A stretch of DNA of 64,000 bases from JANNPJ01 sp965200525 (GTDB lineage Bacteria; Actinomycetota; Actinomycetes; Actinomycetales; Kineosporiaceae). This document shows positions 16,727-24,740 of the stretch, piece after piece; position 1 is the stretch's first letter; every line of letters begins with the position of its first letter. Below the pieces are notes generated by a model, which saw only the letters and a program-made list of their open reading frames with translations, had not been told where the DNA came from and ran no database searches. The position numbers and the translations under genes were made by a program. The stretch spans positions 7,254,001 through 7,318,000 of the forward strand of contig OZ241368.1 in the NCBI GenBank assembly GCA_965200525.1, in the 5' to 3' direction.

Positions 16727-18820
16727 TCAGGCGGCCACGTCGCCGGTGCTTTCCTGACCGGCCGGCTCATCACCGCACTGCCGATCGGCCGGATGAACGG
16801 GCGGCAAGATGGAGGGCAGGGGCGTGGCCGGCGCTGGTCCTGTCAGGGTCCGGCGTTCGAGATTCGCTCCGGACGCGATCCAGTGGGCCACCGCCCGGGT
16901 CAGGACGCGACGGGCCTGACGGAATTCCTGTCCCCACAGGTGCTCATGGGGAGTGTGATCTAGAGCGGCGTCGCCCGGGCCGTAGGCAACCATGGGAATG
17001 GGCCCCCAGGTCTGCACCAGGGTGTTCATGTCACTGCTGCCCTTTTTGGCCAGGAATCGCGGCCGGATTCCTTCTTCGCGAAATCCTCGGGTGAACGCCG
17101 TCACCAGAGGACTGGTCCGGGCGGTGAGGATGCCCGGGGTGGCCCGCAGCACCTCAGCCCGGGCCGGGGCGCACTCGCGCTCGAAGAGACGCACGAGGTC
17201 CTCGGGATTCAGGGCCGGCGGCACCCGCACGTCGATGACCGCTTCCCCGCGCTGGTAGTCCCCGTCGTTGACCGCGTGAATGCCGAGCGCGGCCATCATC
17301 GCCTGATCGTCGGCCTCGGCGATCGAGGTACGAAGACGGGTCAGAATCTCGGTCATCAGGTCGGCCGCGGTCGAGACCCCGCGCCCGGCAGTGTGCCCGA
17401 CGCGTTCGCTGAGCCACAGCCGCACCTTGTAGAGGCCGAAGTACCCGATGGTCAGAGCCGCGGCCCCGCTGGGTTCGCCCACGATCACCGCGTCGGCGTG
17501 GTAGTGCTCTCGCACGTAGAAGGCTCCCGCGGACGTGGTCTCCTCCTGCACGGCGCCCACCACCCGCACCTGGCACCGCTCGGGCACCGAGGTCTCGGCC
17601 AAGGTCTGCAGGAAGGCGATCAGGCTGCCCTTGGCGTCCACGCTGCCGCGCCCCGACAGAGTGTCGCCATCCCAGCGAGGTGCCCACAGGTGGGCCACCG
17701 TGTCCAGGTGCCCGAGCATGAGTAGTCGCTGCTCGCCCGCGCCGCGAGTGGCCACGAAGTTGCCGGCCACGTCGATGCCGGCCTCGATCCCCCGGGCCTG
17801 GCACCAGTCGAGCAGGTACTCGGCCAGCTCCCGCTCGTCGCCCGAGACCGACGGGATCTGGACCGCCCGTGAGAGCAGCTCCAGGTCCGGCGAGGGCGCC
17901 GGCCCCCGCCAGAATCGGGTCCCCGAACCGGCGTTGAGCTTGTGCGGACCGGTGATGGCTACGTCGCCGGGCGAGGACAGGGCCAGTTCGGCGGCCCGCA
18001 CCTTCTGGCGCATCCGGCCCTTGGCCAGCAGCGCCCCCTGTCCCGGGTGGGCATCGGTCAGCCGGCTGGTGGGGTCCATCACGTTCTGCAGCAGCCCGGC
18101 GGTGCCGGTCACCAGACGCAGGTGGTCGGCGCCCATGGCGTTGGCGACCTGTGCGGCCAGGACGTCGGCATCCACGTTGAGTGGACCGGTGCCCTGTTCG
18201 TCGGCCATCGGAGGGCTCAGGCAGACCACGTCGAAGGCGCCCAGCAGTCGGTGCAGGCGTTCGGCGTCGACCTGGGTGACCACACCGGCGCGGTGGTCGC
18301 GCACCAGTGCCACCCGCCCCTCGCGCACTACCCGCAGCGGCGCGTTCGCCCGGCCGCTGACCAAGGCCTCGGCCTGGGATGTGGAGGCGTACACGGTCAG
18401 CCCGCGCGCATGCAGCCCTCGGCGCACCAGGGGCAGCGTGACGTGCTCGTAGGCCTCCACGATGTGGGCCATCTCTTCGAGCGTGCAGTACCTGACCTCG
18501 TCGCCGTTGCGCAGGGTGAGGGTCTGCACGGCACGTCCGATCCGCTGGTAGTGATCGGCGATGCCGTCTGCACCCCCGGCCACCAGTAGGACGCGGGCCC
18601 CCCGGGCGCACAGCTGCGCGATCTGGTCGAAGGGGGCCTCGTGGTGCAGGCTGGCGCTGCCGATCTTGACCACGTAGAGCGCTGCCAGGCGGGTACTGGC
18701 CACCGGCCCCAGGACCGAGGCCCCTACAGGAGAGCGGCGCGCCTGCGCGCCCGCGGTGGGCCCCACGGTGGGCTGAGCCTGGATCTGCGATGTCATCGTC
18801 TCGTGCCTATCCGATGCCAC
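16727..18820 (-). CDS. Fusion of LysZ-like carrier-protein kinase and LysK-like M20 hydrolase
   Basis: This protein of 697 residues fuses two steps of amino-group-carrier biosynthesis. Residues about 25-300 are an amino-acid-kinase domain of the LysZ/ArgB type (YVVKIGSASLHH, then VLLVAGGADGIADHYQ), which would phosphorylate the side-chain carboxylate of the carrier-bound amino acid. Residues about 310-690 are an M20 metallopeptidase like LysK (GHLDTVAHLW, GRGSVDAKGSLIAF, QEETTSAG, GEPSG), which would release the finished amino acid from the carrier C-terminus. In lysine biosynthesis these are separate proteins, so the fusion is unusual. The GTG at 18820 with a GGAGGGA site is the best start and overlaps the SDR gene; an ATG at 18796 is the alternative. 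Confidence 0.92.
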   Translation of the reverse strand: MASDRHETMTSQIQAQPTVGPTAGAQARRSPVGASVLGPVASTRLAALYVVKIGSASLHHEAPFDQIAQLCARGARVLLVAGGADGIADHYQRIGRAVQTLTLRNGDEVRYCTLEEMAHIVEAYEHVTLPLVRRGLHARGLTVYASTSQAEALVSGRANAPLRVVREGRVALVRDHRAGVVTQVDAERLHRLLGAFDVVCLSPPMADEQGTGPLNVDADVLAAQVANAMGADHLRLVTGTAGLLQNVMDPTSRLTDAHPGQGALLAKGRMRQKVRAAELALSSPGDVAITGPHKLNAGSGTRFWRGPAPSPDLELLSRAVQIPSVSGDERELAEYLLDWCQARGIEAGIDVAGNFVATRGAGEQRLLMLGHLDTVAHLWAPRWDGDTLSGRGSVDAKGSLIAFLQTLAETSVPERCQVRVVGAVQEETTSAGAFYVREHYHADAVIVGEPSGAAALTIGYFGLYKVRLWLSERVGHTAGRGVSTAADLMTEILTRLRTSIAEADDQAMMAALGIHAVNDGDYQRGEAVIDVRVPPALNPEDLVRLFERECAPARAEVLRATPGILTARTSPLVTAFTRGFREEGIRPRFLAKKGSSDMNTLVQTWGPIPMVAYGPGDAALDHTPHEHLWGQEFRQARRVLTRAVAHWIASGANLERRTLTGPAPATPLPSILPPVHPADRQCGDEPAGQESTGDVAA

Positions 18821-19577
18821 GGGTGTTCCCTCCGTCTGCCACCACCACGGTTCCCGTGATGTACGAGGCCTGATCACTGGCGAGAAACGTCACCAGCGCG
18901 CCGAAATCTGAGACATCCCCGATGCGCCCCAAGGGGATGTGCGCGGCCACCTTGGCCAGTTCGGCCTCCACCTGGTCACCGAACTGGACGTCGAGGATCG
19001 GCGTTCGGTGAAACCCGGGTGCCAGCACGTTGACCGTCACTCCTCGGGCTCCCAAGGCGTGCACCAGCCCTTTCATGTACCCCAGCAGGCCCAGCCGGGC
19101 CACCGAGGACATCCCGCTTCCCGGGTGGGGCTGACGCACCGCCTCGGAGGCGATCATCAGAATCCGTCCCCAGCCGTTGCCGGTGATCATCGGTAGGGCG
19201 GCCAGGGTCAGGCTGATGTGCGGAATGAGGTTGGTGTCCAGCGCTTCGCGGTAGTCCGCGATCTGGAAACTCTCGACCGGCCCGAAAGGCACTCCGCCCG
19301 AACTCGTCACGACGACATCGAGGCCGCCGAACGTCTCGGCGGTGCGGCGTACCCATTCGGCGGCCGCCTTCTCGTCGCGTAGATCCACCTGGGAGCTCAT
19401 CACCCGCCCGGCACCCATCGCATCGACCTCGGCGTGGGCTCGGGCCAGCTGCTGCTCCTCGCGCCCGCAGATCGAGACGTGTGCGCCCTCGCCGGCCAGG
19501 GCTTTGGCCACGGCCAGCCCCAGTCCCCGGCTGGAAGCGGCCACCAGGGCGCAGCGCCCGTTCAGTCGTAGATCCAT
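18807..19577 (-). CDS. Short-chain dehydrogenase/reductase
   Basis: This 256-residue classical SDR has an N-terminal Rossmann site CALVAASSRGLGLAVAKALA, a VVTSSGG stretch and a C-terminal TGTVVVADGGNTRG. The expected YxxxK signature position is irregular: the region around SEAVRQPHPGSGMSSVAR lacks an obvious Tyr-x-x-x-Lys, with SSVARLGLLGYMKGL following. It should reduce or oxidise a keto/hydroxyl group on the amino-group-carrier intermediate, for example the ketol left by the transketolase. It sits between the sulfotransferase (9 bp upstream) and the kinase-hydrolase fusion (overlapping), in the encapsulin operon. SDR membership is clear; activity given the altered catalytic region is less certain. 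Confidence 0.88.
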   Translation of the reverse strand: MDLRLNGRCALVAASSRGLGLAVAKALAGEGAHVSICGREEQQLARAHAEVDAMGAGRVMSSQVDLRDEKAAAEWVRRTAETFGGLDVVVTSSGGVPFGPVESFQIADYREALDTNLIPHISLTLAALPMITGNGWGRILMIASEAVRQPHPGSGMSSVARLGLLGYMKGLVHALGARGVTVNVLAPGFHRTPILDVQFGDQVEAELAKVAAHIPLGRIGDVSDFGALVTFLASDQASYITGTVVVADGGNTRGIG

Positions 19578-19586
19578 GACTTCTCC

Positions 19587-20531
19587 TCAGGTCTGCCCGC
19601 GCAGGCGCGGCTGCAGCGGATACCCGTAGCGGGCCAGCAACGCCAACGCCGGGCCGGTGGCGGCCGCGGACTGAGTCGGGCTCAGCCGCGAGCGCCACCG
19701 TTCGTCAGCGCGGATGATGGTTCGCCCGGCCCGCAGCCGGTCAGGGTTGCCGGTGACGGTGTGGTTGGTTCCCAGGTTGAGCCCGCCCTCGGCGTCCACC
19801 GGCGATTCCTCGTCGAGGCCCGCGAAGTCCATGACCTTGCGCAGGCTCGCGCGCGGCGAGGCGCACAAGTCCTCGTGGCGCAGGCGCAGGTAGCGCGAGC
19901 CGGCCACCCGCCCCACCGCCTCGGAGGCCAGGTTGAAGGCAGCCCAGTAGGCGCTGCTGCGGGCCGGGTTCATGGGGTCGATGTAGTCCTTGGCCTGCTG
20001 GTAGGACACGGCCGTGGGCCGCGGGTCGCGGACCAGGTGAAGGACTCTGGTGCGCACGTCGGTGCGCCCCAGGAGTGCAGCCGCTTCGGCCGGGAACTTG
20101 GAGCTGTCCACGATCAGGCGCTCGCCGCCGCGCTGGGCCAGCAACCGGTACAGCGCCACCGTGCGATCCACGGCCTGTTCCAGTGCCGCCGGCACCGGGC
20201 GCCGGCCGAGGGCCTCACTCAGGCGGGTGAGGGTGTGGCGGGTGCGCAGGAGTCCGTGCTGGCGCAGCATCATCTGCTCGGCCAGGGCGGTGCTGTCCTG
20301 GTCGGCGGCCTTGATCAGGCTCGACCAGTGCTCGCACTCGGTGACGGCCAGCCCACACCCGCACTGGGTGTTGGTCCCGGCCCGGGCGATCCCGTTCTGC
20401 CACAGGTAGTGCAACTCCCCCACGTGAAGCACACCGGGAACCTCGCCCAGCACGTTTCCCAACAGGGTGCTGCCGCTGCGGGTCCAGCCGGTGATGTACA
20501 GGACGGTCGGGACGCCTGTCGTCTCAGACAT
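19587..20531 (-). CDS. PAPS-dependent sulfotransferase
   Basis: This 314-residue protein is a sulfotransferase: the 5'-phosphosulfate loop WTRSGSTLLGNVL lies at residues 12-24 and the 3'-phosphate motif VRDPRPTAVSYQQ near residue 167. It transfers sulfate from PAPS to a hydroxyl. In amino-group-carrier pathways for azinomycin, ficellomycin and vazabitide-type amino acids, a hydroxyl of the diamino-dihydroxyheptanoate intermediate is sulfated so that an amine can displace sulfate and close a ring. This gene fits that role. Its ATG lies inside the last codons of the encapsulin-like gene (8-bp overlap), implying tight co-translation and perhaps physical association with the shell. Confidence 0.92.
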   Translation of the reverse strand: MSETTGVPTVLYITGWTRSGSTLLGNVLGEVPGVLHVGELHYLWQNGIARAGTNTQCGCGLAVTECEHWSSLIKAADQDSTALAEQMMLRQHGLLRTRHTLTRLSEALGRRPVPAALEQAVDRTVALYRLLAQRGGERLIVDSSKFPAEAAALLGRTDVRTRVLHLVRDPRPTAVSYQQAKDYIDPMNPARSSAYWAAFNLASEAVGRVAGSRYLRLRHEDLCASPRASLRKVMDFAGLDEESPVDAEGGLNLGTNHTVTGNPDRLRAGRTIIRADERWRSRLSPTQSAAATGPALALLARYGYPLQPRLRGQT

Positions 20532-21489
20532 CGCCGCCTCCCCAGGTCAGGCTGATGAGGTGCTGAGGCAGGTGAACGGCCAGGCCAACCCGGGTACGGG
20601 CCTCGATCACGTCGACGCCGTCGGTGCCGGCACCGCGGCGCAGGGCGACCGAGGCGACGTTCGGCAGCAGCAGAGTGGCGGCGGCGCTGAAATCCCCCAG
20701 TAGGAGCCGATCGCGCGGCATCATCCGCGTGCGCGAGACGGTGATACCGCTGGTGGCCAGGCGACTGAGCAGGCCGGTGCGGACCAACTGCCAGTAGACG
20801 GCCGGGTGGGCGACGATCCCGTCACACGATCCGCCGGTTTCCTCCACGTCGGCCGCCGTGCTGAGGATTGCCTCCTCCAGAGCCTCCTCGGTGGTCCGCC
20901 GGCGCGCGTCGGGCAGGCGCAGCAGCCCGGTGATCGCGCCGTCGGGCGTGCCGTGCAGCAGAGACTGGTTCTCCACCACGGACAGGCGCACGAGCACCCG
21001 GTAGTCCAGGTAGGAGGCGAACACCGACTCGTGCTCCAGCAGGCCCGCGGGCAGCTCGACGTTCACGCACAGATCGGTCAGGGGCGCGTACTGCACCCGG
21101 CTGGCGAACGCGGCCTCAGGGGTCCTTGAGTACGACGTGCCCGACGTCGCCTGCGACCGGGCCGGCGGTTCGACGACGTGCGGCACTGGCAGGTCGTCGA
21201 CCGTGGCCGTCTTGAGCAGGTGGCGCACCGTGAAGCGCGGGCGAGAGGCGAACAGCGGGAAGGCCGCAGGCAGGTGCTGGCGGAAGGGCACGACGACGTC
21301 GCCGTCCTCTCCGTGCTCGAACGCGGCACTGACCCGGGCGGCGAACTCCTGCCCGGGGGTGCGCACGACGTCCTCACCCGCGACGGCATCGAGGCCGGGC
21401 CTGCGGGTGCTCTCGGTGTCCGAGCCGGTGGAGTTCCAGCTCAGGACGTCCCTGTGCACGCTCAGTGTGGTGGTGGCAATCCCTGGCAT
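20524..21489 (-). CDS. HK97-fold shell protein, candidate family 3 (natural-product) encapsulin
   Basis: This protein of 321 residues shows the layout of an HK97-type capsid/encapsulin protomer. After an N-terminal arm, residues about 140-190 carry the spine-helix region (VNVELPAGLLEHESVFASYL, then VENQSLLHGTPDG), followed by a P-domain segment with DGIVAHPAVYWQLVRTG near 225. The conserved C-terminal strand has LLLGDFSAAATLLLP, TRVGLAVHLPQHLISLTW at residues about 300-318. No phage genes (portal, protease, terminase) are nearby. It heads an operon with sulfotransferase, SDR and kinase-hydrolase genes and diverges from the amino-group-carrier operon, the context described for encapsulins found in actinobacterial biosynthetic clusters. 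The ATG at 21489 has an AAGGAG site 7 nt upstream; an earlier ATG at 21510 lacks one. Confidence 0.85.
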   Translation of the reverse strand: MPGIATTTLSVHRDVLSWNSTGSDTESTRRPGLDAVAGEDVVRTPGQEFAARVSAAFEHGEDGDVVVPFRQHLPAAFPLFASRPRFTVRHLLKTATVDDLPVPHVVEPPARSQATSGTSYSRTPEAAFASRVQYAPLTDLCVNVELPAGLLEHESVFASYLDYRVLVRLSVVENQSLLHGTPDGAITGLLRLPDARRRTTEEALEEAILSTAADVEETGGSCDGIVAHPAVYWQLVRTGLLSRLATSGITVSRTRMMPRDRLLLGDFSAAATLLLPNVASVALRRGAGTDGVDVIEARTRVGLAVHLPQHLISLTWGGGDV

Positions 21490-21508
21490 GACGCACTCCT
21501 TCAACGAC

Positions 21509-21538
21509 AATGTGAACCATGAGAAATCATAGGTAACC
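21509..21538. promoter_or_regulatory. Weak third copy of the GTTACC dyad element upstream of the encapsulin operon
   Basis: On the minus strand the sequence starts GGTTACC and continues toward ATGGTTCAC, about 20-50 bp before the encapsulin ATG. It shares the GTTACC arm and the approximate position of a GGT arm with the elements at 3499-3527 and 40029-40057, but the central GACATTA is not conserved. It is a tentative site. Confidence 0.35.
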
Positions 21539-21660
21539 GATTGCCTCTTTTACTCGGGAGAACGAGAAGATACGCTTATTCCCAACCCCCGCAAGCCTTA
21601 TGCCCTCTCGATAAGCAGTGCTATTCGTTTCCAGTAGAAATGTTGATTGGAGAATAGCGA

Positions 21661-21685
21661 ACGGAATGCCTTAGGTTCATTCCGT
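21661..21685. promoter_or_regulatory. Inverted repeat ACGGAATG-N9-CATTCCGT
   Basis: Perfect 8-bp arms flank 9 bp, ending 36 bp before the ATG of the carrier-protein gene. It could be an operator of the divergent promoter region (21490-21721) or a hairpin in the 5' leader of the carrier mRNA. Function is inferred. Confidence 0.45.
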
Positions 21686-21721
21686 CAGCAACAGACATCT
21701 TTTCGAGATCGGGGCCAGCTC

Positions 21722-21907
21722 ATGCCGAACATCACCGCCGTCGCCGCCGAATGCCCAGAATGTGCCGCTCCGGTGGCCATCCAGCCCGACGCCCGGATGA
21801 GCGAGATCGTGGAATGCCCTGAGTGCCGCAGCGAACTGGAGATCGGCTCCACCGACCCCTGGACCCTGGAGCTCGCGCCGGACGTCGAAGAGGACTGGGG
21901 CGAATAG
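21722..21907 (+). CDS. Amino-group carrier protein (LysW-like)
   Basis: This 61-residue acidic protein is a LysW-type amino-group carrier. It has two CxxC zinc motifs (CPEC at residues 10-13 and 32-35) and ends with the hallmark EDWGE, whose final Glu forms an amide with the alpha-amino group of the substrate amino acid. It protects and presents the substrate through phosphorylation, reduction and chain extension. In thermophilic bacteria and archaea LysW serves lysine and arginine synthesis; in actinomycetes homologues serve secondary pathways such as vazabitide A and azinomycin. The ATG at 21722 is chosen because the family starts just before the first CxxC; the GGGGCC ribosome site is weak. 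Confidence 0.96.
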   Translation: MPNITAVAAECPECAAPVAIQPDARMSEIVECPECRSELEIGSTDPWTLELAPDVEEDWGE

Positions 21908-21930
21908 GGCAGAAGGAGGGGAAGACGCTC

Positions 21931-22785
21931 ATGAGTGCCACCATCGCCGTGCTCGCCTCGCGGGTGCGGTTCGAAGAGAAGCAGATCATGGCCGCCGTAG
22001 AGGCTCGCGGTCTCGATGTCGAACACCTGGATCCGCGAACGCTGTGGGTGGGCGACCGGGCGGGTTCACCGGAGAACACCATCGTCATCAACCGTGAGAT
22101 CGGACAGGTACGAGCCCTGTACGCGGCCGATGCGCTGGAGTCCACCGGGGCGAGCGTCTTCAACAACGCCGCGGCCACCCGCTTGTGCGGGGACAAGTGG
22201 TTCACCGCCTCGGCGCTGCACCGGGCCGGCCTGCCCACCCCTCGCAGCATCGTGGCCCTGACTCCTGAGGCCGCTCTCAAGGCGCTCGAGGAGATCGGCT
22301 ACCCGGCCGTGATCAAGCCGCTGGTGGGCTCGTGGGGGCGGATGGTCACCCGGGTGGGCGATCGGTCCGTGGCCGAGGCCGTGCTGGAGCACGTCGCCGC
22401 CCTGCCCTCCCCGCAGTCGCACGTCGTCCTGGTGCAGGAACTGGTCCAGCATGCCAACTGCGACCTGCGGGTGATCGTGATCGGCGGTCAGGTGCTGGGA
22501 GCAACTCGCCGTCACGGCGTCGAGTGGCGCACGAATGTGGCCCGCGGCGCCGTGAGCGCTGCGACCACCCTCACCCCCGGGCAGGCGCAGTTGGCCGTGG
22601 ACGCGGCCGGGGCCCTGGGAGCAGACATCGCCGGTGTGGACCTGCTCGAGGACGGCGAGGGCACCACCACCGTCCTGGAGGTCAACGACCGGGTGGAGTT
22701 TCGAGGATTCCAGACCGCGCACGCCGACCGGGTCGATGTGGCCCAGGCCATCGTCACCCACGTCCTGAGGAGCACAGGAGCATGA
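21931..22785 (+). CDS. LysX/RimK-like ATP-grasp ligase (carrier-protein amino acid ligase)
   Basis: This 284-residue ATP-grasp enzyme of the LysX/ArgX family would attach an amino acid, probably glutamate or a homologue, through its alpha-amino group to the C-terminal Glu of the carrier protein encoded 23 bp upstream. Typical features are VINREIGQVRALYAADALE, the ATP-binding VIKPLVGSWGRMVTRV segment, and the metal-binding end DLLEDGEGTTTVLEVNDRVE. Length matches the family. The ATG at 21931 has an AGAAGGAGGGG site. The stop overlaps the next gene start (ATGA). The side-chain selectivity of LysX versus ArgX cannot be read confidently by eye. Confidence 0.94.
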   Translation: MSATIAVLASRVRFEEKQIMAAVEARGLDVEHLDPRTLWVGDRAGSPENTIVINREIGQVRALYAADALESTGASVFNNAAATRLCGDKWFTASALHRAGLPTPRSIVALTPEAALKALEEIGYPAVIKPLVGSWGRMVTRVGDRSVAEAVLEHVAALPSPQSHVVLVQELVQHANCDLRVIVIGGQVLGATRRHGVEWRTNVARGAVSAATTLTPGQAQLAVDAAGALGADIAGVDLLEDGEGTTTVLEVNDRVEFRGFQTAHADRVDVAQAIVTHVLRSTGA

Positions 22786-23807
22786 TTCGCGTCGCCGTCG
22801 TGGGTGCCTCCGGCTACATCGGAGGCGAGCTGCTGCGCATCCTGACCACGCACCCGCAGGTCGAGCTCGTCGCGGCCACCTCCACGCGCCTGCACGGCAA
22901 GCACGTGGACGGGCCGCACCCCAACCTACGGGGTCGAACCCGGCTGGCGTTCAGCGCCATCGAGGACCTGGATCACTACGACGTGCTGTTTCTGGCCACC
23001 CCCCATCGGGACACCATGCGCCAGATGTCCGGCTTCCTCGACAAGGCCACCACGGTCATCGACCTGTCCGGTGACTTCCGGTTACGCCGGCCGGCCACCT
23101 ACGAGGAGTACTACGGGGTCGAGCACGAGGCCCAGGATCTGCTGGAGACGTTCGTGCCGGGCCAGCCGGAGTTCTACCGGGAGCAGCTACGCACGGCTCA
23201 GCGGATCAGCGTCCCCGGATGCATGGCCAATGCCGGAATCCTGGCTTTGCGCCCGCTGGCCGATGCCGGCCTGGTCCAGGGCGAGATCACCGTGGACGCC
23301 CGGACTGGTTCCAGCGGATCCGGGGCCAAGGCCGGGCCCGAGAACTTGCACGCCGAGCGCAGCGGTGCGCTGCGTATTTTCGCCCCCACCCGGCACCGGC
23401 ATGAGGCAGAGATCTCACAGGCGACCGGGCATCCCATCCGGATGAGCGCGACCGGGGTCGAGGCCGTGCGCGGCGTTCAATTGCTGTGCCGGGCCCGGCT
23501 GAACGAGGGCGTGGACGAGCGGGCGATCCGCTCGGCCTACCGCAGCCAGTACGCCGACGAACCGTTCGTGCGCGTGGTGGCCCAGCGCCGGGGAATGCAC
23601 CGCTTCCCGGACGCGAAGATCCTCAGCGGTTCCAACTTCTGCGATGTCGGATTCGCCCTCGACACCGGCGCGAAGAACGTCACCGCGATCGCCGCCCTGG
23701 ACAACCTGGTCAAGGGCGGAGCCGGAAATGCTGTGCAGTGCATGAATATTCGACTGGACATGCCGGAGAACCTCGGTCTGGAATTCACCGGCCTGCACCC
23801 CAGCTGA
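22782..23807 (+). CDS. LysY/ArgC-like carrier-bound acyl-phosphate reductase
   Basis: This 341-residue protein is homologous to N-acetyl-gamma-glutamyl-phosphate reductase (ArgC) and its carrier-protein counterpart LysY. It would reduce the phosphorylated side chain to a semialdehyde with NADPH. Motifs include VAVVGASGYIGGELLRIL at the start, the catalytic Cys in ISVPGCMANAGILAL (about residue 148), TGSSGSGAKAG and the C-terminal NLVKGGAGNAVQCMN. The Ala/Asn after Cys in GCMANAG replaces the usual GCYPTA. Its start overlaps the ligase stop (ATGA). The semialdehyde it makes is the likely acceptor for the transketolase encoded next. Confidence 0.95.
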   Translation: MIRVAVVGASGYIGGELLRILTTHPQVELVAATSTRLHGKHVDGPHPNLRGRTRLAFSAIEDLDHYDVLFLATPHRDTMRQMSGFLDKATTVIDLSGDFRLRRPATYEEYYGVEHEAQDLLETFVPGQPEFYREQLRTAQRISVPGCMANAGILALRPLADAGLVQGEITVDARTGSSGSGAKAGPENLHAERSGALRIFAPTRHRHEAEISQATGHPIRMSATGVEAVRGVQLLCRARLNEGVDERAIRSAYRSQYADEPFVRVVAQRRGMHRFPDAKILSGSNFCDVGFALDTGAKNVTAIAALDNLVKGGAGNAVQCMNIRLDMPENLGLEFTGLHPS

Positions 23808-23852
23808 GCCACGGACGAGCTCATTTGCCGATTCCACGGAAAGGACAAGGAC

Positions 23853-24740
23853 ATGACTGCTCCCACGCTGCCGGGCACCGCGACCCACGAGTCTTACGCC
23901 ATCGACGAGGTCACCTCCGACGGGGAGGATCTGGTCGCGGTCGCCAGTCGCATCCGCGAGCACGTCCTGGCCATGTGCGCGAGCACTGACGGCGGGCACG
24001 TGGGTGGCTCACTGTCCCTGGTCGACATCCTGACCAGCCTGTATTTCCGCGTGCTGCGGGTCGACCCACAGATGCCGGCCCTGCCCGAACGCGACGTCCT
24101 GCTGCTGAGCAAGGGGCATGGAGGCATCGGCCTGTACGCCACCCTGGCCGAGGCCGGCTTCTTCGATGTCGCGGAGCTGGGCGATTACGGCCGTCCCGGT
24201 GGACATCTCATGGCCCATCCACACCCGGAGGTGGCCGGGGTCGAGATGGCCTCGGGGTCCCTGGGACACGGCCTGGCCGTCGGGCTGGGGTTCGCCCTGG
24301 CGATGCGCCTGGACTCCGAGGCCCGCCGCACCTTCGTGATCATGGGTGACGGCGAACTGCAGGAGGGGTCGGTCTGGGAAGCCGCGAGCGTGGCCTCGCA
24401 CCAGGGGCTGGACAACCTGATCGCGATCGTGGACCGCAACCGGCTGCAGATCAGCGGGGACACCGAGACCGTGGACTCCCTGGAGCCGCTGGCCCAGAGG
24501 TGGGCTGCGTTCGGGTGGACGGTGCGCGAGTGCGACGGGCACGACATCGAAGCGCTGAGTGCGGCCCTGGCGGCCGCACCGGTGGCGGGCAAGCCGACCG
24601 TACTGATCGCCCACACGACCAAGGGCAAGGGTGTGCCGTTCCTGGAGGGACAGGCCCGCAGCCACTTCGTGAAGCTCAGCGAGCGACAGTACCGCCGGGC
24701 CCTCAGCGGGCTGCGGGCCACGACCGGTGGCCGATCGTGA
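23853..24740 (+). CDS. Transketolase, N-terminal subunit (ThDP-binding)
   Basis: This 295-residue protein is the thiamine-diphosphate half of a split transketolase. Features are GGHVGGSLSLVDILTSLYF, LLSKGHGGIGLYATLAE, the ThDP/metal motif GDGELQEGSVWEA near residue 167 and HTTKGKGVPF near 255. Together with the adjacent subunit it would transfer a two-carbon ketol unit. In the vazabitide and azinomycin pathways a split transketolase extends the carrier-bound glutamate semialdehyde by two carbons. The gene is in the carrier operon, 45 bp after the reductase, and its stop overlaps the GTG of the C-terminal subunit. Confidence 0.95.
   Translation: MTAPTLPGTATHESYAIDEVTSDGEDLVAVASRIREHVLAMCASTDGGHVGGSLSLVDILTSLYFRVLRVDPQMPALPERDVLLLSKGHGGIGLYATLAEAGFFDVAELGDYGRPGGHLMAHPHPEVAGVEMASGSLGHGLAVGLGFALAMRLDSEARRTFVIMGDGELQEGSVWEAASVASHQGLDNLIAIVDRNRLQISGDTETVDSLEPLAQRWAAFGWTVRECDGHDIEALSAALAAAPVAGKPTVLIAHTTKGKGVPFLEGQARSHFVKLSERQYRRALSGLRATTGGRS

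Noticed and set aside
20524..21489. Prophage remnant as explanation for the capsid-like gene
   Set aside because: No portal, terminase, protease, tail or integrase genes are nearby and the gene is embedded by overlaps in an enzyme operon.
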